Shown piece after piece: positions 1 to 12,212 of a stretch of 64,000 bases of DNA; position 1 is the first letter of the stretch, and the number at the start of each line of letters is the position of its first letter. The stretch lies in contig NC_079515.1 of assembly GCF_000801105.2 (NCBI RefSeq), positions 10,168,001 to 10,232,000 on the forward strand. The letters are read 5' to 3'. The notes under the pieces are model-generated. The model saw nothing but the letters and a program-made list of their open reading frames with translations. It did no database searches and was not told the origin of the DNA. This stretch comes from Raphanus sativus (lineage: Eukaryota > Streptophyta > Magnoliopsida > Brassicales > Brassicaceae). Both the position numbers and the translations under genes were made by a program.

Positions 1-581
1 GTTTTGTAAAATATTAAAACTTAAATTTTATTTATGGAATATTTATTTTCTAAACAATTGTTTTTTTATTATTTGAAATTTTAATTTTTATAATTTCCAA
101 TTTTATTATAAATAAAAATAAAATAATAAATGAAATTAATATAATAATATAATAAATAAAATAACGATGTAAATTCGTTGTAAACTTTACGACGAATTTA
201 CATCGAAGTACTCGTAAATACGATGTAAACAATTACATCGAGTTTACAACGAAGGAGATGTAAGGTCGTCGTAAATTTTACAACGAATTTACATCGAACA
301 TTTACGTGTATTTTACATCGAAATCTTTACAACTGCTTTACGACGAATCTTTACGAGTTAGTTACAACGAGTGTTTACGTGGACATTACGACGAATGCTT
401 TCATTCGCCTTTACGACGAATTCATTAACTCGTAACCGTTACGTGGCGTTTACGACGAATCTTCTTTTACGACGGACGAATAACAACGAATCGTTTTTCG
501 AGGTAAATTCGTCGTAATCCCCCTTTTACAACGAATTTACAACGAATATCGCCCTGGTAAATAATATGTTTTCTTGTAGTG
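1..581. mobile_element. Terminal part of a CACTA (En/Spm) DNA transposon, cut by the window start
   Basis: Read on the minus strand from 581, the sequence starts CACTACAAGAAAAC, the classic CACTA terminal inverted repeat. From about 180 to 560 there is a dense array of short subterminal motifs on both strands (TTACGACGAA, TTACAACGAA, TTTACATCGA). In this superfamily such motifs bind the transposase. The element runs leftward out of the window, so the other terminus, the 3-bp TSD and any transposase gene cannot be checked. Positions 1-170 are plain AT-rich sequence. Confidence 0.85.
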
Positions 582-1712
582 AAATCACATGGTGAGTATT
601 CTCAAGCCTAATAGAATATATAGTCCATAAATAATTGAGATGGTGAAGTGGTCGAACAGAATCCGAATTAAAAAATAAAAGAATGTAAGAATTTTTAAAA
701 ATAAATATAAGATAATATAAAACAAACTTTTAGACATAATATTAAATTTAGAGATGGCCCTAATGAGACCCCTTTTTTGTCACGGGATATGATGAAACCT
801 TAATCAGAGATATAAGAGAATTAGTATAGGTAGATACCAATTATTTAAAATCGGTTTAGGTAGTGTCTAGACATCTCTATTAGCGATTTTATTGTTCATA
901 AAATAATTAAATGATTTTTTTTAAAAAAGTATAGGTATCTAAGCACTTGAACATATAGATATCAATCGAAGTCTTAACACTAAAAATAAATCAAAAAATA
1001 AAAAGTGAAATAAAAAAATTTCTCAAATGAGATAGTCCTAGATACTTATATGAACTTCTCTTTACACATATATGTTTTATTGGTTTTAGTTTTCTAAAAG
1101 CATTTAAAATTAACCACATATTTAAATTATATGATAATACTAAGTAACTAGGTTAAGGTCCGCGTCTTACGCTGAATGAGCATTATATATATATATATAT
1201 GTACATACTTTTTAGGTATTTTATTTACTTACATTATTTTCAATTTATGAAATAATAAAATAATATATATAGAATAATTGAGAAGCAAGTAATTATTATA
1301 TATATAATTAAATTTGTGCGAGTACATAAATAAAAATAATAAATATTATATAGTTACATTAATTTCATATGAATAAATTCAAACAATCAATTTTATATGA
1401 TATATAAATAAATTTAAATAATATCAACATAGATATATGATATGTTTTGATATGGTTATCTATTAAATGAGGCGTTCTACTGATATGATTTATGATTATT
1501 TGTACTTTTATAACAATTTTTTAAAATCATTGATAATAAAATTTTCAATATGAAAACTTTAATAGTTTTAGTAATATATAATCATTTTTAGAAGTCAATG
1601 CAAATTTTGAAATTGAAATATTAAATTCTCAATACTTGTTCATTGCAAATCTGGATGTATTTTATTTGGTCTATAGTTTAATAATTGATTCTCAATACTA
1701 TTATTTAATAAT
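582..1712. other. AT-rich intergenic DNA
   Basis: No gene is visible. A CTAG followed by a GC-rich stretch near 1147-1180 resembles a decayed reverse-oriented Helitron 3' end, but its hairpin is poor. A short (AT)n run lies at 1184-1200. Confidence 0.5.
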
Positions 1713-2246
1713 TGATTTCGCTTACGCGTCCATTTCTCCGTAGTTTTTAGTTTTCTTTTACTTATTTGTCAATATTTTCAATTAGTAGTTTTAATATTTT
1801 GGTGATTTGTCATATTCTCCATAATTTTAGGATAGTTCTTATTTTATATTCAATTATTAATTTAATAAATAGTTTTAGTGATTTAGCTGATAATTTATCA
1901 TTGTCACTATGTTGAAAGTAATTAAAAAATTCTAACAATAATATCATAATTAAATTTATATCTATCTATATTATTATTTATGAAGTGATTTGGATTATGT
2001 GTCAACTTGTCTATAGTTTTAGGTTTTTTTTTGCTTATTTGTCAATCTTTTCAATAATTTCAATTAGTAGTTCAATATTTTGTTGATTTTTCATATTCTA
2101 CATACTTTTAGAATAAGTCATATATTATGTTCAATTATTAATTTTAATAAATAGTTTTAGTGATTTAGCTGATAATTTATCATTATCACGATCTTGAGTA
2201 ATTAAAAAAATTCTAATGATAATATCATAATTAAATTTATATTAAA
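1713..2246. repeat. Diverged tandem duplication, about 273-bp period
   Basis: Segments 1713-1970 and 1986-2246 align over most of their length. Shared blocks include TTAGTGATTTAGCTGATAAT and TAATATCATAATTAAATTTA. Neither copy has coding potential. The copies differ by many substitutions, so the duplication is old. Confidence 0.7.
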
Positions 2247-2271
2247 ATTAAAATATTATACATATTTTATA

Positions 2272-2528
2272 CTCCCTCTGTCCCACTTTAAGTGGTGTTT
2301 TAGGATTTTTTTTTGTCCCATTTTAAGTGATGTTCTCACTAATATAGGTAGAATTTAATATGATTTGGATTTTATGACCAATTATAAAATACTGTACTTT
2401 TTTATTATTGGTTAAACTAGTTTTATTTAATGTATTTTTATGTTACCAAGATAAACTACATAAAAATATGTATTTTCTTAATCTATGTGCAATAGCCTAA
2501 AACATCACATAAAGTGGGACAGAATGAG
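2272..2528. mobile_element. Stowaway-like MITE (Tc1/mariner type)
   Basis: The element begins CTCCCTCTGTCCCACTTTA and ends with the imperfect reverse complement of that sequence, giving inverted repeats of about 33 bp. Each end is flanked by TA (2270-2271 and 2529-2530), the expected target duplication. It is 257 bp long and non-coding. The CTCCCTC start is the known Stowaway signature. Confidence 0.85.
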
Positions 2529-3233
2529 TATTATATTTGGTTTAGCAATATTACACCGATTATATATATATATATATTATATCACATAAGATAGAATGAA
2601 TCATATATTTTTACGATAAATTTCTTAACACAATCAAAATCACTCATTGTGATTCTGAAAACAATTCGTAAGGACTTCAAAAATATTTATATTATTATTT
2701 GTAAAATATTTTTTTTGTTCTCACGTTAAAAGTTAAAGCTTTTAAAATCTTTTACACTTAATAAATAGTTAGATTAGATCATTAATATATAATTATCTAT
2801 CTAAAAACGAACTTCATTAATTTAACAATCATCATTATCTCAAAATTCTATATTATGTTATCTAAAAGTATTTTACATCATAATATTTTTAAAATAAATA
2901 TAAATTATTGGATATAGTTTTATGTATATATGAATGTTTTCAAGTTTATTTTACGTAATAAAATACATTTTATTAAAATTAATTTTTATCATCTATAAGA
3001 AGTTTAATATTTAATTAACTATTAAGTATTTCAAAAGCATAAAAATAATTTATTCTAGTGATTTTTGAATTGATAATATATTATAATTTACAATTTTTTG
3101 TAAATTTATTAACGGGCCCTTGTAAATCATTAGTGGACTTGTTTTATCACGTGTTCTCTTGTGGACATATCATTTTCAAATTAACCGAAAATAAACTCCA
3201 AAGAAAAGTCATACGTAACCATTCAATTCATCA
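2529..3233. other. AT-rich intergenic DNA
   Basis: A short (AT)n run lies near 2560-2580. I see no gene, RNA or recognisable transposon terminus here. Confidence 0.6.
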
Positions 3234-3242
3234 ATAAGCTAT

Positions 3243-4126
3243 GGATAGTACTTGGGTTCACCCCTAGGATGAACCTTTAAATTCACCACTTCATTTATAA
3301 CCAATCAAAGTGACATGTGGATAATTAAATAAAAAATATTAAATATATTTACAAATAGTTAGAAAAAGAATAATGTCAATTCTAAATCCGAAATCTTAAT
3401 TTGTAAACCTTAAACATTAATTCCTAAATCCAAACCCTATACTCTAAACTCAAATTTTAAACTCTAAACTCAAATCCTATACCCTAAATTCAAACTGTAT
3501 ACGCTAAACCCAAATCCTAGACCCTAAACTCAAATCATGTATCCAAATGCTAGATCCTAAACCCAAACCGTATACTCTAAACTCAAATTCTAAACCCTAA
3601 ACCCAAACTGTGAACCCTAAATCTAAACTCTATACCCTAAACCCAAATCATATATTCTAAACTCAAACCGTATACTGTAAATCCAAATCCTAAACCTTAA
3701 ACCCAAACCATACCTACTTCAGAGTGCTATCACTAAACTAGACAAAATTACGTAGTAATTCTTCGAGGTTTACGGTTTGGGTTTAGGGTTTAGAATTTGG
3801 TTTTAGGATATACAGTTTGGGTTTAGGGTCTAGCATTTGGATCTAGGATTTAGATTTAAGGTTTACGGTTTGATTTTAAAGTCTAGGATTTGAGTTTAGG
3901 GTTTAGGATTTGGGTTTAGGGTTTAGGATTTGAGTTTAGGGTATATGGTTTGGATTTAGGAATTAATGTTTAGGATTTAGAAATTAAGATTTAGGGTTTA
4001 GAATTGACATTACTCTTTTTTAACTATTTTTAAATATATTTAATATTTTTTATTTAATTATCCACATGTTACTTTTATAGGTCCTAAATCAAGTGGTGAA
4101 TCTAAAGGTGAACCCAAATCCTGTCC
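3243..4126. mobile_element. Large foldback element with telomere-like arms, probably a Mutator-like MITE
   Basis: The two halves are inverted copies of each other. The left end starts GGATAGTACTTGGGTTCACC and the right end, reverse complemented, starts GGACAGGATTTGGGTTCACC. Flanking sequences ATAAGCTAT (3234-3242) and GTAAGCTAT (4127-4135) form a 9-bp target duplication with one mismatch, as expected for Mutator-like elements. Both arms are filled with degenerate CCCTAAAC/CCCAAAC repeats, on the other strand GTTTAGGGTTTAGG, which resemble plant telomere repeats. There is no coding capacity. Confidence 0.8.
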
Positions 4127-4135
4127 GTAAGCTAT

Positions 4136-5379
4136 AGTTCAAGAATGCGGTCATGTTTCCGGTAGTAAATAAATTTTGGTTTCAAGAAGTACTACAGTTG
4201 ATAACAAATCATTTGGAGATAGAAAAGAGAGAAAAAGAACTTGTGTGGTATTGCACTCTTACCACACAAGTATGCATGTGATTCACATTTCACTTTAATC
4301 TTCATTTAAGTAATAGGCATCAAAAAGGAATTTTCATTTGATTTCAATGCAATGAAGAGAGTACCTAAAATTTCCACGATAATTAAAAAATCAATACTCC
4401 TTTCGTGTCTTTTCAAAGTTGTTATCCATTACTATTAGCTTTCTATGTGTGCGAGCAATTAATACCACCTCTCTAAAGCAAAAATAAGCATTAGCTAAAC
4501 CATTTTCGGGGGATTTTCTTTATTTATAAAGATTGGAGCATTGGACTTTTCAAACGTGTTGTGATTCCAAACAAGGTTAACACGTAAAGGATAATATTCC
4601 GAACTAATTAAGTAGATTAATATTTAATTGATATCTTGTGGAAAAAGGAAATACTATATATGGAGATCGAATAATATTATAGAGATATGGATGGAAATCA
4701 GGGAAATTTTCAATAATATAACTAGAAACTTCAAATTCAAATCCTTTAGTAACGTGATCTCTCTAGATCGATTTTTTCTTATATTCTTCTTATGTGTTTA
4801 GTTTTATTTGGTCATGCTTTACAGATTGGGTTTAGTGTTACATGCATCTTGTTTAGTGAATTATTAGAAAAACAAAACAGACGTGAACGTGTATGTTTTT
4901 TATAACGTGCGCGTATAAGCTGAAGAAACAATAATTAATGGTCTATATACTCTATAGTTTGATAAAAAAAAATCAATGGTCTATACCTATTTTAATTGGT
5001 CCAAAAGACTATTTTTGTATACGTATACACACACACATATATCAAATATACTATATAGATAATGTGAAAGTAATTATGGATGAAAATCTTGTGAAACTAA
5101 AGTATAAGGGTAGTTCATAGCTTGATTCAAGATGGCTACAAGTAGGATAGTCAGCTATTAGTATGTCAAGTTATTTATATAACTCTTTTCTTTTTGCTAA
5201 CTTGTTAATATCATTATAAATGAAAGTTCAAGACATATTTTTTTATATATCTGAGAAGGTTAAGCTGTCAAAAAGAAAAAGAAGACAACAAACTAAACAA
5301 TAGTGTACATAAATATAATATAAGTTCAAGTAAGCCGTAAGAGTACGAAGTTATAAAATTTCTTTTTATCTTTCTGGCT
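4136..5379. other. Intergenic DNA, AT-rich
   Basis: No convincing gene. A 60-codon open frame at 4938-5120 is low-complexity and not supported. Direct repeats AATGGTCTATA at 4937-4947 and 4975-4985 flank 27 bp containing an A9 run, a weak candidate for a micro-retroposon (the A-run is not flush with the repeat). Confidence 0.5.
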
Positions 5380-5800
5380 GAGATGGTGCTACAGATTTTC
5401 TTGTTGATAAGTTGTAATACAGCGTGTGGAGGACGTTGTTGCGCTGCTTCCAAAGGTGATAGACCGTTACATGAACTGCCAGTTTCATGAGGGTTTAGGG
5501 GAATCAAATAGTAGTACATGACATCAGTTCGAACCAAAAATGGAGATTCCTGTAGCGATTCAATCGAGAGAGGACAAGAGATCATACAGCATTGCTTTAG
5601 AGTTGATGATCGCAAGTTTCCTCGAGTGTGTTGCAGTAGCAGCAGAGAGGTAATTTTTGAGGTGACCACCTTGAGATTCTCGATCTTGTTGGTAACTGGT
5701 TTAGATGAGCTACCCACATGTTAAACGCCATCTTCGGATTGTTTAAGCTGTGTCCCCTCGTACTATTATTCGGCTCTAGGGTTATCTTCTTCATCCATAA
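5380..5800 (-). pseudogene. LINE (non-LTR retrotransposon) remnant: zf-RVT zinc-binding and C-terminal part
   Basis: On the minus strand one frame (5597-5794) reads AFNMWVAHLNQLPTRSR, then CCYC and ETCDH. This is the pattern of the zf-RVT domain found after the reverse transcriptase in plant LINE ORF2 proteins. The continuation lies in a different frame (5268-5717) and carries LQLINKKICSTISARK, which matches the tail of the same proteins. At least one frameshift separates the parts and there is no reverse transcriptase. It is a dead fragment; the left boundary and any poly(A) are not clear. Confidence 0.7.
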
Positions 5801-6816
5801 TCAGGAGTTCAAAATGTTTTATACAAATTGTCTTTTCACAATCAAGAGTGTGAAGCAGAAACACAAAAGATAAACAAGATAAATCAAAACAATAGCATTA
5901 TACCAACCAAGGCCAGCATCAAATTTAGTTTCAGAGAATAGGAATTACAAATTTTATACATCAAAAATATTACATTCTGTCGACACTTTCTCATTACAAA
6001 AGATAACAGCATACAAATCTGCCTCGAGTTTGGGCACACCCCTTTTGATCCGCTGCAGGTCGGTGCGTGTCAGAAGATTTAAAAAATATGCGGGGCAGAT
6101 GTGGATGCGGGTCGAGTATATTTTACGAGAGGCGAATGCGGATCGGTCGAATTTAAACTGCTGGTACCCGCCAACTAGTAATATTAAAATTAAAAAATAT
6201 ATTTTTTTCTTAAACTATGATTTTTTTATTAAAAATAATTGAAATTATGAATATAAATAAAATATTAATTAAAATATATTATTTCTATTAATTTTTAAAA
6301 AAATATAAATAAAATGTAAAATAAATATTTTAATTATTTTTAATATTACTCGCTGATCCCATGGGTTACTTGCTAATTTAAGCGGGACGGATGCGGGTAT
6401 GATTTTTTCTACTCGCGGATTTTTGAATCAAAATATGATTCAACCCACATCGGAACAGGGCGGGTCAAGTCGGGGCGGGTCAATCCGCAAACCCATCCAA
6501 ATGATTTCTTTATGTTATTCAACAATCTTAATTTTTATAGGAATAAATATTCATCTAAACTCAATTAGACATGTTTTAAATGGGTTATAGTGTTAAAACT
6601 TTTTTTATATTAAATGTGATTTTACTTAAAGTTAGTGAAGACCATATTAATTCATTTACATAAATATATTTAACTGGATGTATCAAAACTATTTTTTCAA
6701 AAAAAAATCGAATTTATTTTTATTTTTCACCTTTTCCAAGAGCATTTTCCCTTTTTTCTTTTCAATAAGGTTTTTGTATTTTCAAAATTTAAAATATTTT
6801 AATTATTATTTATTCT
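5801..6816. repeat. Intergenic DNA with a GC-skewed degenerate repeat (about 6010-6510)
   Basis: Between 6010 and 6510 an AT-rich core is flanked by segments rich in GCGGGT/CCGC motifs, including GGATGCGGGTCGAG on the left and GGGCGGGTCAA on the right. The right side resembles the left in inverse sense, as in non-autonomous hAT-type elements. I could not define TIRs or a TSD. A similar composition recurs at about 8480-8880. Open frames here (6030-6242, 6399-6590) show no family signature. Confidence 0.4.
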
Positions 6817-7230
6817 AATTAGAATACAATCAGATTCTAATAATATAACTAAAAATATAAAAAAATAATAATTAAAAGTTACATATTGTTTTAACCAGTA
6901 GTTCAACTGGTAGCCGGTTATAGGTTTTAGCGGGTTTTTGTAGGTTTTACTGGATTTTAAATATTATATTTTTTCCTAAAACTAAAACCGGATTACATAC
7001 CGGATCACTGGTTCAACCGCGGGTCTGGATCAGGTTTAAAAATACTAGGTACAAGTATATAGTTATACGACATCACAAATTTAATACAATTATCAAAATC
7101 TCTTATTAATATTTTTTAAATAATAGTATACATATAAGATTATAAAATAAAACAAATATAAAAATTAAATTTCTAAAAAAGGTAAAATAAAAAATATACC
7201 CGTCATTTGAAAGGGCGGATTAGAATCTAG
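6817..7230 (+). mobile_element. Helitron 3' portion
   Basis: The segment ends with a short hairpin around 7200-7219 followed by GAATCTAG and then T, the Helitron 3' terminus (hairpin plus CTAG, next to host T). It is homologous to 46026-46057 plus 47217-47608, the Helitron that carries the solo LTR. Positions 6836-6855 preserve the uninterrupted version of that insertion site. The 5' terminus (TC) was not found. Confidence 0.7.
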
Positions 7231-7324
7231 TTATTATTACTTCATAATTTTCTTCCGTCCAAGCCTGAGGCCTTGTTTTTAAAAATCACACTGAGAAAGG
7301 CTGACATGAATTCATGATTTTATC

Positions 7325-8015
7325 TAGGGCTGAGAATTTTATCCGTTAAATTTGATTCGATTTGTTATTCGCTGTCGTTCGATCCGAAAATTTCGGATAT
7401 CCGTAAGCTTTCGAAGCAAAACAAATACTAAAATTTAATATCCGTTAAAATTAAAACAAATCACAAATAATAAAATTTTGGGAAGCGAATATCCGATCCG
7501 ATCGGTCAATATATAAATATATGTATATTTCGATTATATTTAAAGTTTAAATGAATTAAATTATATAATTATTATTCTAACATATGATTTAACAGATTTC
7601 ATTAACATTATTACTTATATAAAAATATTACATAAAAAGAAGAGAAAATATTTATGACAGTTAAAACTTTTTCTTAAGTTTTGTGTTATTATAATTGTTA
7701 ACTAAGTTTAAAAAATTACAAAATATATAGATTCATTGCTTCTTTTAATTTTTATCTTATATATCCTCCAAAAAATATTTTACAAAACAAATTTGTATAG
7801 AATTTTTAAGATTATTTATAATAATCAAAATAAATAAAATATTCGTAAGTATTCGTAAATATCCGCAAAATATTTATTTATTTTTTGGATATCCAGTTTT
7901 TCGAATATTCGTATTTTTCCGAAGTAAAGCAAATTGGAAAATTAGATGTCTATAATATTCGAAGCAAATCACAAATACTTTTAAAAACCTGGATATCCGA
8001 TCCGTGTCCAAACCT
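7325..8015. mobile_element. hAT-type non-autonomous element
   Basis: It begins TAGGGCTGAGAATTTTATCC, and the opposite end reads, in reverse complement, AGGTTTGGACACGGATCGG. Flanks ATTTTATC (7317-7324) and TTTTTATC (8016-8023) form an 8-bp target duplication with one mismatch, which fits hAT. The interior is AT-rich with terminal ATCCGAA/TTCGGAT motifs shared with the elements at 30430-31055 and 51292-52077. There is no transposase. Confidence 0.7.
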
Positions 8016-8100
8016 TTTTTATCGACTGAGTATCTAAGCTGAAAACCACCAGAGTACAATGTTCTCTTCGCAACTCTTGTTTAAAGTCCTTGAAATATAT

Positions 8101-8313
8101 GTTAATGACTTTTTTTTTTTTGCTAAAAATGTTAATATCATTAACTGGCAGTGAAATAGATTACAAGTGGTGAAATTTGAAATCCAAAAAGCTTCAAGAA
8201 GCTAATTTGGTTTGTACAAGCCGCATAAAAAGATTAAAAAAGCTTGTAGAACATAATAGGACTAATCTAGTAAACTAGATTAATGCTAAGGCTAAAGATG
8301 CTAAGGTTAATGA
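8101..8313 (-). mobile_element. 5'-truncated LINE insertion with poly(A) tail and target duplication
   Basis: GTTAATGA occurs at 8101-8108 and again at 8306-8313. Between them lies a sequence of about 197 bp that starts with a T12-13 run, so its poly(A) tail is on the minus strand. Just before the tail, minus-strand reading, is TTAACATTTTTAGC, a common 3' end of crucifer LINEs. No coding sequence remains. Confidence 0.7.
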
Positions 8314-8327
8314 TTTAAAAGCAATAA

Positions 8328-10459
8328 CTAGATTCTGACCCGCCTTTAAAAGGGCGGGTATATTTTTGTTTTAATTTAATTCTCATATTTGTGTTTTCTT
8401 TGTGATTATATTCGTATTTTTATTTGTAACAATATTTGTGTATAAATCTTACTCAAAATATATTTTATTAAATAATAGCAATCTAAAAATCGATCTGGTA
8501 TATTATCGGTCTAACCCACCAACCCGCAGATTTCAAATTTTTGGTCAAAAATATAATCCGCACAACCCGCAAACAAATAATTTGTACCGGCATCCGCTCC
8601 ATTTAATTTTGCGGTTTACCACGGGTTATAATTTTTTTAAAAATAATTATTTAATTTAATTATTATAAAAATATAAAAATATATTTATAATAAAATTCTA
8701 TATTTTTAAAATTTAAAATTGTTTTTTAAATTAACATATTTTAAAAAATGTTTACTTTTCTTTTTATTTTTTAAATACTTTTTGGATTGGCGGATACCCG
8801 CAATCCAAAATCTACCAACCCCCCCCCTCCCACCCCGAATAAAATACTCATAACCCGCATCCGCAAATCGATTTAATTCAAATAGTTGAACAAAATTTAT
8901 GATCCGCCCTTTAAAAAGAAAGATATATTATTTGTTTTATAGTTTTTAAGAAATATAATTTTTATAAAATCCAATCTTTAACCAATTATATCTCTGAATA
9001 TCTAATTTTCTCTAGGATATATTTAATTGTTCTCTCACATCTCTAAACCTATAAATATAGCTGCAAAAATATACAAAATTTGAAATTGAGATTAGTATGA
9101 TAAGGGGTTTGATATAAATAGGCCTTTAAAATAGGATTTTAAGTTCCATAATAAAGAGTTCGATATACAAAAAAAAAAGGTATGACATTCCTAAAAAAAT
9201 ATGACATTCCTAAAAAAAATAGGAATTTATCATTATGAAACTTCTTTGTTGTTGTTCCAGTTATATCTCGGCATATAAACAGTTATATATAGGTTGTTAC
9301 AGTTATATTTATAGGTTCCATGTATTTTAAAAATTTGACTCAACTATTATCAATTGGTCATAATATAATTAGTCAAGAATATTCGTATCCAAAAACCTCG
9401 ACTCAGAATCAACCCGAAAATCAAAGTCTCATACTCTATTAGACATTGTCTATATACTCGAACGGTTTTTAAAGTATTATATCAAAAACCCAATATCAAA
9501 CAAAACCCGCATCGAAACCGAACAAAATTATTTAAAATGTTAAAATTTTAATTTTTAATATATTTTTATATATATATGGTTAATATGGTCTTAATAACTT
9601 AAAGTAAAATCATATTTAATATAAAAAAATAATCGAATAACCTATTTAAAACCTGTTGTACTAAATGAATTTATATGAATATTTATTTCTATTAAAAGTT
9701 CATTTAACCCCGCTAAACTCTATTTTAACATCATGTGCTTTTTAAATTGATAAACTTAATGTTTGTGTAAAATATTTAAAATTTGAATAAGTTAATGGCT
9801 GGTTGAATAAGTCTCAGTTTCTTGGACTGAGATATAAGTTATGTTGGTGTAGTGTGATAATGGTTTTTGAGAAAATATATCAAAATTTATTATAGTTAGA
9901 TATTATATTGTAATAACCAGTGAAAATAGTATATGTTTTCTTTTGTAATATTAGGGGTGAAAATAAAAAGTGAAACTACTATAAATGTTTTATTTTGTAT
10001 TTCTTAACAAATATAAAGTATCTATAATTTAATAATTACATTTTATACTTCTTAACCAAGATTATGAGGAATAATTAATATATCATTATAGACTGATATG
10101 TCAATGATGTAACTGTTAGGATATTCTCAACTTAGGAAGCGCACAAAAAATTCATGCAGTTAATGAGTTTGATGCAATTATAAAAATATTGATCGATGCA
10201 GTTATTAACATATCACGACAGATAAAAATATATTCTTTTTAATCAGTTCAATGCAGTTATAAAATATGGATCGATGCGGTTATTAACATATCACTACAAT
10301 TAAAAATATAATGGGCAGTTACCAATTAGTAATGGGCAGTTATAGAATTTAAATGAAGTGTATTAAAAGAAAGTTATAAAATTTAAAAGAGAATTATAAA
10401 ATTTAAAAGATGGACACAACTTTTATTAATTGGTCATACAGGAAAATTAATAGAATAGA
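8328..10459 (-). mobile_element. Helitron (reverse orientation), probably composite
   Basis: The left end reads CTAGATTCTGACCCGCC followed by a hairpin partner GGGCGGG. In reverse complement this is the Helitron 3' end, with hairpin and CTAG and host A at 8327. The right end (10441-10459), reverse complemented, starts TCTATTCTATTAATTTTCC, a Helitron 5' TC end, with host T at 10460. Inside, a second hairpin-like end near 8899-8915, a GC-skewed repeat (8480-8880) and CAGTTAT-containing repeats (9270-10400) suggest nested or fused elements. No Rep/helicase is present. Confidence 0.5.
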
Positions 10460-10756
10460 TAATAACTTTAGCCGGCAGAAGAGTAAAATAAGCTCAAAAT
10501 TTTACAAACTAAACAGTATCTTTTTATTTTCATAATAGCCTATAAGATATAATTAAAATTTTAAACTGTAACCAAATCGTAAGAGAAGATTCGAGAAGAT
10601 TTGGGTGGCTTTTTCATTATTTGCCAACTGCCATTCTCTCTCCCAAATATAAAATTTTATCTATCACGTCGAGTTTTGAAGGAAGTAGTAGACGAGTCAA
10701 TATGAACAAAGAAAATACTTTTCTAAAGACCTTGACTTTAGGAAAAGGATAACCAA

Positions 10757-10983
10757 CCTTCACAGGTAAGTTTAAATATGTAGTAATACTTAACTAGGAC
10801 TATATATTTTCCCTCTATTATAGAAAAGGAGTGTTGATATTAAGGAGAGGAAATTGCGATGTTATTCCTTCACAGGTAAGTTTAAATATGTGGTAATGCT
10901 TAACTAGGACTATATATTTTCCCTCTATTATAGAAAAGGTGTGTTGATACTTGATATTAAGGAGAGGAAATTGCGATGTTATT
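10757..10983. repeat. 110-bp tandem duplication upstream of LOX5
   Basis: The segment starting CCTTCACAGGTAAG at 10757 is repeated from 10867 with only a few substitutions and a short insertion in copy 2. Each copy contains CACAGGTAAG, which resembles a splice donor, and a TATATATTTTCCCTC block. It lies about 1.35 kb upstream of the LOX5 start codon. Confidence 0.9.
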
Positions 10984-11070
10984 TCGCTCTAGAGGATCTT
11001 GAATAATGATATCTAAATTATGTATGATATTTATATATGTCTGTACACACACATGCATTAGATAATTGAC

Positions 11071-11115
11071 TCCAAGACCATTAATATTTTTTTGGACATC
11101 AGTCCAACACCATTA
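11071..11115 (-). mobile_element. Micro-retroposon: 19-bp poly(A)-tailed insertion with 13-bp TSD
   Basis: TCCAAGACCATTA (11071-11083) and TCCAACACCATTA (11103-11115) flank 19 bp containing a T7 run followed by GGACATCAG. On the minus strand this reads GATGTCC then poly(A), like the extreme 3' end of a LINE. Confidence 0.6.
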
Positions 11116-12191
11116 GTTATATAAACTTATACTATATATGCGCGTGTTTCTCATCTGTAATTATTCTATCTTATATTTTCTTTACTAAATTAGAGTCAAG
11201 AGGCTAAAAATTTATAAGCAAATTTATAAGCTTCTGCACCTATATCTAGGATTTGAGTTTCAGACTATACATTTTGTTGTTGCAGGTTATAAAATATAAG
11301 TTTTCGAAGTTATAGAGTATTGTATGCACAATCAGTCGTTGTGATCGTCTCCTACCGAGATATTTTTTTCAATTACAAAGTCGTACATGTATAATTGTCC
11401 GTCCATCTAATTGTTTCGAAGAAAACTTTATCATGAAATTGTTATTCATAGAATTGTTCATCAATATTTTATATATTGCAGGTAGTTTATCATCATATGT
11501 AATAGAATAAAAGACTATATGATGATGTAATGTGTAATATCCAATACTAAAAAAATAGTATAAAATAAATCATATCAATTCTAAAATATTAAGAGTTCAG
11601 TATATAACAAAACTGAAACCTTAAATAAATAAAAGTTAAAATTTCTAAAAATTCAAATTTCAAAAAAATATAATTATCTCTATAAGCTAATAATTATTTA
11701 TCAATTTCGTATTTTACATTTATTCCTTACAATAATAAAATATACTTTAAAATAAATATGATAATTTCAATTATATTATTCTATCCATTTTTTATATTTT
11801 ATGCTTTTGACTTATTTATTTTAAATTAAATGATGTTTTAACTTTTAATATAAATTCATTTACTTTATGTTTTATAATCATGTTACCTTTTGTTTTATTT
11901 TTGGTCAAAATATGTGTAGATGTGTAACTAATTATTTCTTGCTTAAAATGGTAAAAGTAAATGTTTTTCATGTGTGTTTTAGTTCTAAAAGTTATAATAA
12001 AAATGGAAAAATATTAGTTTAAAGAAAAGTTTATTCACACGAAATCTATGGTCATATAAAGCTATATTTTATCTCAAAAAACGAAACACTTACGTTGCCA
12101 ATATATTATTACTGCTTGTTGTTTTTATTCTGAAACTAGTTTTTTTTTTGTAAAATAGGTCTAATATAAATATGACATTCACATCATTGGT

Positions 12192-12212
12192 TATATACTC
12201 TTATATATATAT
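12192..12212 (+). promoter_or_regulatory. Putative TATA region of LOX5
   Basis: A TATATACTCTTATATATATA tract lies about 130 bp before the start codon. The region after it (12240-12337) is CT-rich, typical of a plant 5' UTR. The transcription start is inferred, not shown. Confidence 0.45.

Larger units (their letters stand above)
10460..12190. other. Upstream region of the LOX5 gene
   Basis: This is about 1.7 kb of AT-rich DNA 5' to the lipoxygenase gene. It contains the tandem duplication at 10757-10983 and a micro-insertion at 11071-11115, listed separately. No other gene is visible. Promoter elements farther than the TATA region cannot be assigned with confidence from sequence alone. Confidence 0.6.

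Noticed and set aside
3400..4000. Interstitial telomere array
   Set aside because: The repeats are degenerate and arranged as inverted arms of a TSD-flanked foldback element, so an ancient telomere fusion is not needed.
9182..9220. Micro-retroposon at the repeated ATGACATTCCTAAAAAAA
   Set aside because: The two units are directly adjacent copies including the A-run, so simple tandem duplication explains them better.
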